64,000 nt of DNA from Methylocystis sp. IM3 (GCF_038070105.1 NZ_JBBPBZ010000005.1:186001-250000), one strand, 5' to 3'; counted from the first letter of the stretch, positions 48,541-56,274 are shown. Made by a program: numbers and translations. Notes: a model not told the origin generated them from the sequence alone.

Positions 48541-49751
48541 TGAATGCGCCTGTCGAAGTAAACGTCGAACTTGAAGACGAGACGCAGGCGCCTGTAGAAG
48601 CCTCCGGCGGCGATCTGATTCCACTCTCCGACCCCGACATCACGCTCGACGACATTGCCGCGGTAGACGCTGTGTTGCGCTCCAGCCGCTTGTCCAGCGG
48701 CCCGGTTATGGAAGCTTTCGAAGCCGCCTTCGCCGCCTATCTCAGCCGCAAATATGCGGTGGCTGCGCCAAGCGGCACGATGGCGCTGCTGCTCGCCCTC
48801 GCGGCGTACGACATTGGCCCGGGCGACGAAGTGATCGCCTCGCCGCACTCCTTCCGCGAAACCGTGCATGCGATCGCCCTTGCGGGCGCCAAGCCGGTTT
48901 TCGCCGATATCGACTATTGGTCTGGCGTGATCGCGATCGGAAAAATCGAGGCGTTGATCACGAATAAGACGCGCGCAATCGTGGGCGGCAACACGAATGG
49001 CCATCCGGCGCAATGGACGGTGCTGCGCGAAATCGCCGACAAGCATCGGCTCATCCTGCTTGAAGACTCCACCGAAGCGATTGGCTCCAGATACAAGGGA
49101 GCGCTGGTGGGCACTTTCGGGGACGCCTCGGTGTTCGATTTTTCGCAGCCGGGGCCGCTGGTCTGCGGCGAAGGCGGCATGGTGGTCACCGACGACATCG
49201 ACCTTGCCGTGGCGATGCGGCGCTTCCGCGCGCACAGACCGAGCGAAAGAGCGTCGGTCGTGGTGAGCTCCAGCGCGCCCTATCAGGCGACGATGAGCGA
49301 CATGAGTGCGGCGCTGGGCTTGGCGCAGCTGGGCAGGCTAGACGAAATCCTCGAGAAGCGTAAGCTCATCGAGCACTATTACTTCAAGCACGTCAAATCC
49401 TTCGAAGGCATCAAGGATCCTTTCATCGGGCCCGACGTGGACGAGGTTCACTGGTTCCTCTATGTCGTCCATCTCGGCACGCGCTTCAGCAAATCCAGCC
49501 GTGATTCGATCGTCGAGGACTTGCTCGTCGAAAAGGTGGAGGCCGCCGCTTACAGCAATCCCTTGCATACACAGCGGCGCTATTTCGACTACGGCTACCG
49601 TCGCGGCAGTTTTCTCGTCGCCGAAAAGGTTTCGGACCGCGCCGTCGCCATGCCTTTTCACGTCCATCTGCAAGAGCGCCAAATCGCCTTTATCGTGCAG
49701 ACGATGAAGGAAGCGTCGATCAACGTCGGCGCCGGCGCCGCCATTTACTAG
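48537..49751 (+). CDS. DegT/DnrJ/EryC1-family protein lacking the PLP lysine
   Basis: 404 residues with the fold of sugar-type aminotransferases (VAAPSGTMALLLAL, DEVIASPHSFRETVHAI, ILLEDSTEAIG, GEGGMVVTDD). Family members bind PLP through a Lys in F-S-x-x-x-x-K-x5-GEGG. Here the stretch is DFSQPGPLVCGEGG, putting Gly206 at the Lys position; Asp177 for the pyridine nitrogen is kept. It is thus unlikely to be a normal aminotransferase. Its operon (nifZ-nifZ-DUF3024-DUF6129-this-ferredoxin) ties it to nitrogenase. Confidence 0.85.
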   Translation: MMNAPVEVNVELEDETQAPVEASGGDLIPLSDPDITLDDIAAVDAVLRSSRLSSGPVMEAFEAAFAAYLSRKYAVAAPSGTMALLLALAAYDIGPGDEVIASPHSFRETVHAIALAGAKPVFADIDYWSGVIAIGKIEALITNKTRAIVGGNTNGHPAQWTVLREIADKHRLILLEDSTEAIGSRYKGALVGTFGDASVFDFSQPGPLVCGEGGMVVTDDIDLAVAMRRFRAHRPSERASVVVSSSAPYQATMSDMSAALGLAQLGRLDEILEKRKLIEHYYFKHVKSFEGIKDPFIGPDVDEVHWFLYVVHLGTRFSKSSRDSIVEDLLVEKVEAAAYSNPLHTQRRYFDYGYRRGSFLVAEKVSDRAVAMPFHVHLQERQIAFIVQTMKEASINVGAGAAIY

Positions 49752-49776
49752 CCTCTCAACCAACAGGAGTATAGAA

Positions 49777-50085
49777 ATGCCGACCGTGACTATCATGCCC
49801 TCCGGAAAGACGGTGGACGCCGCGGAGGGCGCGACCTTGCTGCAGATCATTATGTCCAGCGGCGAAGAGATTAATCACAAGTGCGACGGCAAGGCGGAGT
49901 GCGGGTCCTGTCACATTTTCGTGCATGAGGGTCGCAAGGGTATTTCCAAGGTTGCGCGCGAAGAGAACGAAAGGCTCGACACCATTGTCGGCGTCGGCTC
50001 GAAATCCCGCTTGGCCTGCCAGGCCAAGATTCTCGGCACCGAAAACATCAAGGTCGAACTGCTCGGATTCTCGTCGGGCTTCTAA
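49777..50085 (+). CDS. Plant-type-fold [2Fe-2S] ferredoxin, nif-linked
   Basis: 102 residues. Ligands Cys36, Cys42, Cys45 (CDGKAECGSC) and Cys81 (RLACQAKI), the pattern C-X5-C-X2-C of adrenodoxin/Isc-type ferredoxins and of the Shethna II-like proteins. It is a soluble electron carrier. AGGAG lies upstream. It is the sixth gene after the nifZ promoter. Confidence 0.9.
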   Translation: MPTVTIMPSGKTVDAAEGATLLQIIMSSGEEINHKCDGKAECGSCHIFVHEGRKGISKVAREENERLDTIVGVGSKSRLACQAKILGTENIKVELLGFSSGF

Positions 50086-50099
50086 GGTAGGAGAAGGAA

Positions 50100-50330
50100 A
50101 TGTCTTCCGACATTCTGATGCTTCACGTTCGCTTTGCACCCGACGGCGGCGTCGTGGAGATCAGCGAACGACCGACGTCGAATTCGGCGCAGGCCTGGTT
50201 CGACTGGATCAGTCTGAATGCGCCCGACGCGTACCAAGCGCTTTCCGGTGGGCGGGGAGTGTTCCGTATTCCTCGTAAGAAGCTCGAGGAGCTCCGCGCG
50301 GGGATCGGCGCGAAGACTGCGGCGGCCTAA
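50100..50330 (+). CDS. Hypothetical nif-linked small protein
   Basis: 76 residues: LMLHVRFAPDGGVVEISERP then helical AQAWFDWISLNAPDAYQALS and FRIPRKKLEELRAG. No Cys, no membrane segment. Last gene of the nifZ operon, 14 bases after the ferredoxin, and followed by a strong terminator. No family recognised. Confidence 0.65.
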   Translation: MSSDILMLHVRFAPDGGVVEISERPTSNSAQAWFDWISLNAPDAYQALSGGRGVFRIPRKKLEELRAGIGAKTAAA

Positions 50331-50358
50331 TTGGGCGTAGCGGATCGACGGAAATCAA

Positions 50359-50392
50359 TTCCCTTCCGCAGGAGGTTTCTTGCGGAAGGGAA
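50359..50392. terminator. Bidirectional terminator between convergent genes
   Basis: Perfect 12-bp stem TTCCCTTCCGCA/TGCGGAAGGGAA with a 10-base loop, located between the converging nifZ operon and the 50402-50683 gene. Confidence 0.75.
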
Positions 50393-50401
50393 GCTTGACA
50401 T

Positions 50402-50683
50402 TCATGTCAGGAAAGTCGCCGCGAAGCGCGCGCGCTTTTCGGCCGTATCGAGGCCTTTCGCGATCGGCCATTTGTTTTCGTAAAAAAGCGTATTGACGGC
50501 GCGGGTGACTTCCTTGCCGCGCACATACCAGCGCATCACGCCATCGGGAAAAATCACTGCCGGGCCGTCCTCGCGATGCACGGCGCCGTCTTCGACGTTG
50601 ATGTGCGTCCCGGTATAGAGGTAACAACCGGCGAGGCGCGAGAGATCGTCTTGATTGCGTTCGTCAACCTGGAGCATGACCAC
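50402..50683 (-). CDS. Small protein with a MORN-like HREDGPAV repeat
   Basis: 93 residues. A GTG at 50683 is chosen: GGAGG sits 6 bases upstream, while the ATG two codons later has poorer spacing. The middle, AVHREDGPAVIFPDGVMRWY, is one unit of the H-x-x-DGPA repeat family seen in phage and bacterial proteins of unknown role. No cofactor motif. It is divergent from Rieske gene 2. Confidence 0.6.
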   Translation of the reverse strand: MVMLQVDERNQDDLSRLAGCYLYTGTHINVEDGAVHREDGPAVIFPDGVMRWYVRGKEVTRAVNTLFYENKWPIAKGLDTAEKRARFAATFLT

Positions 50684-50798
50684 TTTTCGCCTCCGCTGAA
50701 AGCCCTCGATGTGGGCGACGAAGCAAGAAACACGCTGGGGGCGGCCAGACGGCAAGAATAATGCTTATTCGGAGGTTGGAAGCGGCGCGCCGAGGAAT

Positions 50799-50814
50799 TG
50801 TCGTCTTTCAGACA
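50799..50814 (+). promoter_or_regulatory. NifA activator site upstream of Rieske gene 2
   Basis: TGT-CGTCTTTCAG-ACA, exact spacing. No good -24/-12 element was found between it and the gene, so the promoter may be weak or the site may serve the minus strand. Confidence 0.5.
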
Positions 50815-50890
50815 CTATCGGAGCCCGACCTTTGGCCTGGGGGCGATGTCTGTGTAGGGGAGCGGATCGGCGCCTGACGGAGCACTTGGC

Positions 50891-51331
50891 ATGCAAGACG
50901 ATGTGAATCTCTACGTCATTTGCGCGCTCGACAGTCTTGAGCGCGGCCAAGCCATGCCGTTCAGCCTGTTGCGTATCACGCAAGAAGGGGAAACGCGGCC
51001 CTTTTCGATCTTCATCGTGCGGACGGAAGACGATCAATGCGTGGGTTATGTAAACATCTGCCCACATAACGGCTCCTGGCTGAACATCGGCGAGGGGAGA
51101 TTCTTCAGCGAAGACGGTCAAAGACTGCGTTGCGGTCGGCATAAAGCCGAATTCGACATGGAAACGGGTTTATGCATTAAGGGGCCGTGCGTCGATAAAG
51201 TGCTCGAACCCGTCGCCCTCGTCGTCATGGACGGCGACATATGCCTGTGCGGGGTGGAACTCGCCGAGGAAGAGAATTCCGATGACGACGATCTCGACGA
51301 AACGATGGAGATCATGATCCATCCGGGGTGA
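50891..51331 (+). CDS. Small Rieske [2Fe-2S] protein 2
   Basis: 146 residues, ligands Cys57, His59 (ICPHNGSWL) and Cys81, His84 (CGRHKAEFD). No membrane part. C-terminal acidic tail (EEENSDDDDLDETMEI) ends in MIHPG. It shares IKGPC/VEGPC/IGPC and PVALVVMDGDICLCGVELAEE-type sequence with Rieske proteins 1 and 3. It is followed by a 55-residue gene at 51367. Confidence 0.85.
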   Translation: MQDDVNLYVICALDSLERGQAMPFSLLRITQEGETRPFSIFIVRTEDDQCVGYVNICPHNGSWLNIGEGRFFSEDGQRLRCGRHKAEFDMETGLCIKGPCVDKVLEPVALVVMDGDICLCGVELAEEENSDDDDLDETMEIMIHPG

Positions 51332-51366
51332 ATGCTCAACAGGTCGGCGATTAAGAGAGGGGCGTG

Positions 51367-51534
51367 ATGACGGTTGCGGAATTGATCGCGAAATTATCGC
51401 AATTATCGCAGGAGGCCGTAGTGCTGATGGACAGCGACGGCGGACTTTCTCGCGTGAGCGGATTGGATTTTATCGAGGGGCAGGGGCCGGGCGCGCCGGC
51501 CGAAGTCATCCTCGCGCCCAGCATCGACGAATAA
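51367..51534 (+). CDS. Small protein downstream of Rieske gene 2
   Basis: 55 residues, missed by a 60-codon cutoff. MTVAELIAKLSQLSQEAVVL is followed by MDSDGGLSRVSGLDFI. AAGAGAGG lies 7 bases upstream. Composition is fully coding-like. No family recognised; the N-terminal helix plus DSDGG strand recalls small phage-type proteins, which may be chance. Confidence 0.55.
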   Translation: MTVAELIAKLSQLSQEAVVLMDSDGGLSRVSGLDFIEGQGPGAPAEVILAPSIDE

Positions 51535-51554
51535 TGTCGAAGCCAGTTCAGCTT

Positions 51555-51821
51555 TCAATCCGGTCTCGTTGAAGTTTCTCGCTGCAGCGGTATTCCGAAG
51601 AAAGCCTCGTCCTCTCCGCCCCACGCCTTATGCAGAGCGAAAGCTTCGCGCCACTGCGTTTGCTCGGCTTCCGTCGCGGCGCGATGCGTCACCTTGCCGG
51701 CTGGCTTTTCGGCAAGAAGAAACACCTTGCCGTTACGCAAGAATCGGTTGAGATCCTTGGCGTCGACGGGTCGTACGACGCAGCGTGGGGTTTCGTCGAT
51801 CAGAATGGTCGTCGGCAGCAT
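51555..51821 (-). CDS. Hypothetical small protein
   Basis: 88 residues: a beta-rich start (TTILIDETPRCVVRPVDAKD) and a helical rest with THRAATEAEQTQWREAFALH. ATG at 51821 chosen, with GGGAGC upstream. It is 24 bases after the 51846-52088 gene on the same strand and shares its sigma-54 promoter by inference. No family recognised. Confidence 0.58.
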   Translation of the reverse strand: MLPTTILIDETPRCVVRPVDAKDLNRFLRNGKVFLLAEKPAGKVTHRAATEAEQTQWREAFALHKAWGGEDEAFFGIPLQRETSTRPD

Positions 51822-51845
51822 AAGCGAAGCTCCCGTTGGCCTCAA

Positions 51846-52088
51846 TCAAAATCCGTCCGCCTTGCTCCCCCAAGGGTGCGAGCCGGGGACCAGCGACGCC
51901 TTAATGCCCGCCTTTGCGACGTCGGCGAGGGTTTTGTAATAAGTGCCCTCATGTATGAGCGCGCCGCTCTTGGTCATGATCGCCACATAGCGCGCCACCG
52001 TGTCGGCTTCGCACAAATAGCCGCCGCCCGGATCGCTCGTGCGGCGCGCATTTCCGTCCCAGTCGATAAAAAAACCTTCGTCAGCCAT
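51846..52088 (-). CDS. Hypothetical small protein
   Basis: 80 residues: FFIDWDGNARRTSDPGGGYL then helical EADTVARYVAIMTKSGALIH and TYYKTLADVAKAGIKASLVP. GGTGAGGG precedes the ATG. A near-consensus sigma-54 element lies 41 bases upstream, placing it in the nif regulon. No family recognised. Confidence 0.6.
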   Translation of the reverse strand: MADEGFFIDWDGNARRTSDPGGGYLCEADTVARYVAIMTKSGALIHEGTYYKTLADVAKAGIKASLVPGSHPWGSKADGF

Positions 52089-52129
52089 GTTCCCTCACCT
52101 TCTCGGTTGAATCCGTGTGACGAAGGTGA

Positions 52130-52144
52130 GCAACATTCTTGCCA
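52130..52144 (-). promoter_or_regulatory. Sigma-54 promoter for the 51846-52088/51555-51821 pair
   Basis: TGGCAAG-AATG-TTGC on the minus strand, GG-N10-GC. Confidence 0.55.
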
Positions 52145-52164
52145 AGGTCTTCGCCTAAGCGGCC

Positions 52165-52179
52165 AGGAACGCGACTTGC
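52165..52179 (+). promoter_or_regulatory. Possible sigma-54 promoter for the 52239-52721 gene
   Basis: AGGAACG-CGAC-TTGC with GG-N10-GC spacing, 59 bases before the ATG. It lies back to back with the minus-strand element. Confidence 0.42.
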
Positions 52180-52238
52180 TTGCCTGGGAAAACGTTCGCG
52201 TGCGAAGCATTCCAAGCGCGCCTTCGAAGGAGATACAG

Positions 52239-52721
52239 ATGGCTAACCTCACGCAGAAAAATGCGTCGCTCGACGATATGCGAGGCCTTTGGGCGTTGAT
52301 GCGGCAGACCGCCGCCGACATTCCTTGCTCGATCGACAGCGAAAGCGATCAGCAGCGCGCATTGGCCGAAATCATGAAGTGCTGCACGGCGGAATTCTCG
52401 CCGATCGTTCTCGATGCGAAGCGCAACCTCGTCGGGGCATTGCTCGCGCGCCGCGATGAACTCGATTGGGGTCTGCGCAACGCTGAAACAATCAACGTCT
52501 CACTGGCGGCGGTGTCCGCCGCCCATCGAGAGCATGGCGTGTTCAAAATGCTCATTGAAGCGATATTGAAGCGCAATGCGCCGGTTTACGTCGAAGTGAA
52601 AGCTGGTGAAGCGCAGGGGCTGGCGGCGGAGCTCAAAGGCTGCGGCTTCTTCTTGACGAAGGCGGAAGACGGCGCCGAGCTTTATAAATGGGAGCCGGCA
52701 ATTGAGGCTAAAGCCGCCTGA
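52239..52721 (+). CDS. GNAT-like protein, nif-linked
   Basis: 160 residues. The second half resembles a GNAT acetyltransferase (VGALLARRDELDWG, INVSLAAVSAAHREHGVFKM, LIEAILKRNAPVYVEVKAGE), with a degenerate form of the acetyl-CoA loop. The usual R/Q-x-x-G-x-G/A is not clear, so activity is uncertain. GAAGGAG upstream of the ATG. Two Cys pairs (KCCTAE) of unknown meaning. Divergent from the small-gene pair. Confidence 0.55.
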   Translation: MANLTQKNASLDDMRGLWALMRQTAADIPCSIDSESDQQRALAEIMKCCTAEFSPIVLDAKRNLVGALLARRDELDWGLRNAETINVSLAAVSAAHREHGVFKMLIEAILKRNAPVYVEVKAGEAQGLAAELKGCGFFLTKAEDGAELYKWEPAIEAKAA

Positions 52722-52899
52722 ACAGGAACCGCGGAAAGGGCGGCCGCCGGTTCGTCGATAAAATTGCTGCTCCGTTCCGCTCCTTAGACGACGCGGCCAT
52801 TGGGTAAAATTGCTCAATCGCGAAGACTTTTTGGATCGCTCCCCAAGCGTAAAGCGCGCGTTCCTGCGAAAACACGATACCGCTTTTTGCCCGCGCGCT

Positions 52900-53223
52900 C
52901 TAGGTCTCCTCGTCAAGCGCTGCATAATCGGCGTAAGCTTTTTCTAACAAGGCGAGACAGGTCATGAGGCGCTGATACTCCGCCTTGTCGACCAGGACAT
53001 TCTCCACGCCCGGCGCCGCGCCGGACGTGGGCGGCTTGGCGGCCTGAATCGCTTCAAACATTGCCGCTTGCAAGCGGAAGATGCGTTCGCTGGCGCGTTC
53101 GAGATAGGGCAACGGATTCGCGCGAATATTCGCCTCATGCAGCGCGTCCAGCTCCAGCAATTTGCCGAAGCGCCGCTCGGTCAAGCGGTTTGCCAATCCG
53201 AAATCATGTTCGATGACGCTCAT
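52900..53223 (-). CDS. Hypothetical helical protein
   Basis: 107 residues, all helical, no Cys: FGLANRLTERRFGKLLELDA, LERASERIFRLQAAMFEAIQ, AEYQRLMTCLALLEKAYADY (one Cys here). Divergent from Rieske gene 3. No family recognised. Confidence 0.55.
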   Translation of the reverse strand: MSVIEHDFGLANRLTERRFGKLLELDALHEANIRANPLPYLERASERIFRLQAAMFEAIQAAKPPTSGAAPGVENVLVDKAEYQRLMTCLALLEKAYADYAALDEET

Positions 53224-53302
53224 GATCGTAGCTCCCTTATTAGCCGGATCTGGGGCTCAAACTTCGAACGGGCTTCAATCTTCACTTCAGGCGCGCAACG
53301 CA

Positions 53303-53317
53303 TGGCTCGCCATTTGC
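53303..53317 (+). promoter_or_regulatory. Sigma-54 promoter for Rieske gene 3
   Basis: TGGCTCG-CCAT-TTGC, GG-N10-GC, 71 bases before the ATG. No TGT-N10-ACA site seen nearby. Confidence 0.58.
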
Positions 53318-53387
53318 ACCGGTAGAATGCCTGCGTCGGTGAGGCAACATGGTTTTGCAAGCCGCGCGCCAAACGAGGAGGCGGTGG

Positions 53388-53816
53388 ATGAACGAACTCT
53401 ACGCAATTTGTCAGACAGGCGAGATCGAGGACGGCGACGCCACCGGATTTGTGCTGATGCGAATTGAGGAGACCGGCGAGCCGAAGCCTTGGCCCATCTT
53501 GATAACGCGCAAGGGGAATAATTTTTATGGCTTCGAGAACGCCTGTCCGCACAAGGGCGAGCGTCTCGACGCGGAGGCAGGGCATTTTCTCGACGAAGAG
53601 GGGAATTTCCTCACCTGCGCCCATCATCAGGCGCAGTTCGATCTCGACACGGGACATTGCTTCATCGGGCCCTGCCAAGGCAAGAAGCTGAAATCCATCG
53701 ACATCGTCATCGACGACGGCGACCTTTGCCTCACTGGCGTGCAGCTCGCGGAGGAAGACGGGCTGGGGCTCGAAGAGCCGGACGACGCTCCAGAGGTCAT
53801 GATCACGTCTGACTGA
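53388..53816 (+). CDS. Small Rieske [2Fe-2S] protein 3
   Basis: 142 residues, ligands Cys53, His55 (ACPHKGERL) and Cys77, His80 (CAHHQAQFD). Acidic C terminus (EEDGLGLEEPDDAPEV) ending MITSD, similar to the MIHPG end of Rieske 2. GAGGAGG upstream of the ATG at 53388. It is followed by the 250-residue unknown protein at 53860, same strand. Confidence 0.85.
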   Translation: MNELYAICQTGEIEDGDATGFVLMRIEETGEPKPWPILITRKGNNFYGFENACPHKGERLDAEAGHFLDEEGNFLTCAHHQAQFDLDTGHCFIGPCQGKKLKSIDIVIDDGDLCLTGVQLAEEDGLGLEEPDDAPEVMITSD

Positions 53817-53859
53817 GGCAAGCGAAAGATATGCGTCGCGATCCAGGAGAGGATATAGA

Positions 53860-54612
53860 ATGACCGACATGACGGAATTGCAGCTGCGCAAGAAGCCGAT
53901 GAATTTGGCGATCGTCTATGTCGATCCCGATGCTTTCCTCGCGAATTTCTTGCCCTGGCTGGAGATCACCGCATTTATCACGGCGCAGCGCGCCGGCGAG
54001 GCGACGGCCCCTTCGGATGGGGTGACGCCGAAGCTCGGTGAAAGACAGTTGAAGAGCGACGCCGTGACCAGCGTGGCCAATGACGCCATCTTCGCCTTCT
54101 GCATGACCGCCGCCTTGAAGGGCGACAAAGCCGCCGTGGACAAGGTCGAGAGCGCCTTGATCGAACGTTTCGGCAAGGAGTTTCCAGGCTTCAACGCCCT
54201 ATGGAATTTTCGCGGGCAAATCGACGCCCCGGTGACGCTTGACGATTTCGTTGGGCAGGCCGGCAAAAAGATGCTTCTCGCGGATTTGCCGCCGCCGCCG
54301 CTGCGCGCCAAGGAGTATTGGAATGCGGGGCTGCGCTTCTTCGAAAAGGCGCGCAAGTCCAATTTCGTGCGCGAGATCATGTTCCCGCTGGCCAAATGGC
54401 ATCGCGAGCGCTGGACGGAGGTGTTGGAGAAGGGCGTCGCCTTCCTGCATCACATCGAGGACAATGTGCCGGTGCTGCGCCAAGTTTTGGACGAACCTCG
54501 CAACGACGAAGCCTTCATCGCCAACCTTTTGCTTAAAATGGCGCCGGCGGTCGACATGGAGCTCGGCGAAGACATGCAAGGCTATTTGCGCTCGCTGGCG
54601 CGACGGGTTTGA
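53860..54612 (+). CDS. Hypothetical nif-linked protein
   Basis: 250 residues, mostly helical, soluble: NLAIVYVDPDAFLANFLPWL at the start, then VTSVANDAIFAFCMTAALKG and REIMFPLAKWHRERWTEVLE. One Cys only. It follows Rieske gene 3 by 43 bases behind the same sigma-54 element and is closed by an inverted repeat. No family recognised. Confidence 0.62.
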   Translation: MTDMTELQLRKKPMNLAIVYVDPDAFLANFLPWLEITAFITAQRAGEATAPSDGVTPKLGERQLKSDAVTSVANDAIFAFCMTAALKGDKAAVDKVESALIERFGKEFPGFNALWNFRGQIDAPVTLDDFVGQAGKKMLLADLPPPPLRAKEYWNAGLRFFEKARKSNFVREIMFPLAKWHRERWTEVLEKGVAFLHHIEDNVPVLRQVLDEPRNDEAFIANLLLKMAPAVDMELGEDMQGYLRSLARRV

Positions 54613-54647
54613 GGGATCGCGCTCAATAGACCGAATTTGGAACCCCT

Positions 54648-54679
54648 CGTTTCCTCCCCCCAGGGCAGGAGAGGAAACG
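54648..54679 (+). terminator. Inverted repeat after the 53860-54612 gene
   Basis: CGTTTCCTC/GAGGAAACG, 9-bp stem with a 14-base C-rich loop. No T run; a termination role is plausible only. Confidence 0.4.
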
Positions 54680-54823
54680 GTCGGGGCGTTTGACTATCTC
54701 AAGAAGCCTTGACGTCTCGAGAAGCCTTAACGTGATGTGCTCACCCGCGAGAGCATGCTGAGTGCGGAAAAGGTTGAACAGTGTCGCCACATGAGTCAAA
54801 GCGCCTCGTGGCGAAGCGCAGCC

Positions 54824-55540
54824 TCACGCGTCGGGCGGACCCATGTCGTCGCCACCGCTCTTTTTCTTTTTCTTTTCAACCTTAGCCTGTGCATAAGAGC
54901 CGGAGTTCTTCAACGCGATCGGCTTCTGGCCCTCGACATATTGCGAGATCCAAAACAAAGTGCGCTCGCGCGCCGACTGCGCAGCAGCTTCGTTGAAGCT
55001 CTCCGCGGCGTCGAAATTAAAGCCGTTGCGGGCGTCCGGATAGGAGAAGGCGCTGACGTCGGGACGCTGGGCGCGGAACTGGACGATTTCTTCCAACGGC
55101 AATGACGGGTCGTTCTCAGGCAGGTGCAGCAGCGTGGGAATTTTCCGCTTCACCCAACGTTCCTCTGAAATCCCGGCTGGATAATAGCTGATCGCGCAGG
55201 CGACGTCGCTGAGACGATTGGCCGAGACATAGGCGAGATAGCCGCCCCAATCATAGCCGACGATCGCCACCTTGCCGGCGCTCTTTACGGCGTCGACGGC
55301 GGCCTGAACCTCTTGCAAGGCCGTCGTGACGGAAGCGCCGTCGTTCTCGCCGTCCTGAGCGACGAGCGCGGGCGCGATCGCGACATAGCCCTGAGCAGCG
55401 AAGCTGTCGACTTCCTTTTGCAAATGTGGCGTGACCCCATAGACGTCCGGCAGCACGACGACGGCGCCCTTCGGAGGTTCAGTAGGTTCGGCGCGGTAGG
55501 CGGAAAAACTATGTCCGTCGCCGGAAGTAAGTTCGATCAT
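54824..55540 (-). CDS. Dienelactone-hydrolase-like protein with altered triad
   Basis: 238 residues of the DLH alpha/beta fold (KGAVVVLPDVYGVTPHLQKE, GKVAIVGYDWGGYLAYVSAN, FSYPDARNGFNF) with a Lys-rich C-terminal tail (KVEKKKKKSGG). DLH uses Cys-Asp-His. At the elbow GYCxGG is replaced by GYDWGG (Asp97), and the HGF His is replaced by Asn172; Asp144 is kept. It is unlikely to act as a classical DLH. Same strand as and 145 bases downstream of sufT, probably in one transcript. Confidence 0.8.
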   Translation of the reverse strand: MIELTSGDGHSFSAYRAEPTEPPKGAVVVLPDVYGVTPHLQKEVDSFAAQGYVAIAPALVAQDGENDGASVTTALQEVQAAVDAVKSAGKVAIVGYDWGGYLAYVSANRLSDVACAISYYPAGISEERWVKRKIPTLLHLPENDPSLPLEEIVQFRAQRPDVSAFSYPDARNGFNFDAAESFNEAAAQSARERTLFWISQYVEGQKPIALKNSGSYAQAKVEKKKKKSGGDDMGPPDA

Positions 55541-55685
55541 GACGGCCTCGATATGCAGGCAGGTGGCGAAAGCTCTCAATGAGAGACGGCGGAGTCATCT
55601 CACGCCAATTCACGCCGTTGCGAATATCATGCCTGTATTTATGAGACGCACCGTTCGAAGCTTCCGCCCGTCGGGCCCCCTCGAC

Positions 55686-56072
55686 TTACGAGTCAAAGAA
55701 TCCCAATTCCAGCTTGGCTTCGTCGGACATCATGCTCTGATGCCACGGAGGGTCGAACACGAGATTGATTCTTACGCTGGCGACGCCGCCGACCGCATCG
55801 ACGGCCTTCTTCGTCATCCCAACCATTTCGCCGGCGACCGGACAACCCGGCGCCGTCAGCGTCATGTCGATGTCGATGTCGCGTCTGTTGATGACGTCGA
55901 TCCGGTAGATCAATCCCAGATCGTAAATATTCACGGGGATTTCGGGGTCGAAAACCGTTCGCAGCGCCGCGACAATCTCATCGTAAAGCGCCTGTGCTTC
56001 CGGTGATGAATCGGTCCGGCTGACGGGGGACTTCGGCTCGGAAAGCTCTGTCATTTCGATTTGTGGTGCCAT
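55686..56072 (-). CDS. sufT: SufT/MIP18-family Fe-S maturation protein
   Basis: 128 residues. The MIP18/PaaD-like domain is clear: RTVFDPEIPVNIYDLGLIYR, then MTLTAPGCPVAGEMV with the conserved Cys, and INLVFDPPWHQSMMSDEAK. SufT members support [4Fe-4S] maturation when demand is high. The ATG at 56072 has AGGAA 8 bases upstream. A sigma-54 promoter and a NifA site lie upstream, so it is tied to nitrogen fixation away from sufBCDS. Confidence 0.9.
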   Translation of the reverse strand: MAPQIEMTELSEPKSPVSRTDSSPEAQALYDEIVAALRTVFDPEIPVNIYDLGLIYRIDVINRRDIDIDMTLTAPGCPVAGEMVGMTKKAVDAVGGVASVRINLVFDPPWHQSMMSDEAKLELGFFDS

Positions 56073-56126
56073 GTGAGATTCCTGCATGGTTGCGTGACCC
56101 GCATTCTCGACTTCTGCAGTCAGCCA

Positions 56127-56141
56127 GCAAGTAAGGCGCCA
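56127..56141 (-). promoter_or_regulatory. Sigma-54 promoter for sufT
   Basis: TGGCGCC-TTAC-TTGC on the minus strand, GG-N10-GC, 55 bases before the sufT ATG. Confidence 0.6.
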
Positions 56142-56243
56142 GACGGCGACGGCGCAATGGACCGAAATTTGCAAGCGTTCCGAACGCCAACGACGTCGCC
56201 GTTGGTCTATTTGAATACGCGGAGCCTTGTTAGAGCAAGGCCG

Positions 56244-56259
56244 TGTGAGAATCATCACA
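56244..56259. promoter_or_regulatory. NifA activator site upstream of sufT
   Basis: TGT-GAGAATCATC-ACA, 103 bases upstream of the sufT promoter and only 15 from the plus-strand ferredoxin ATG, so it must act towards sufT. Confidence 0.55.
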
Positions 56260-56274
56260 AAGGCTTGGTGCAGT

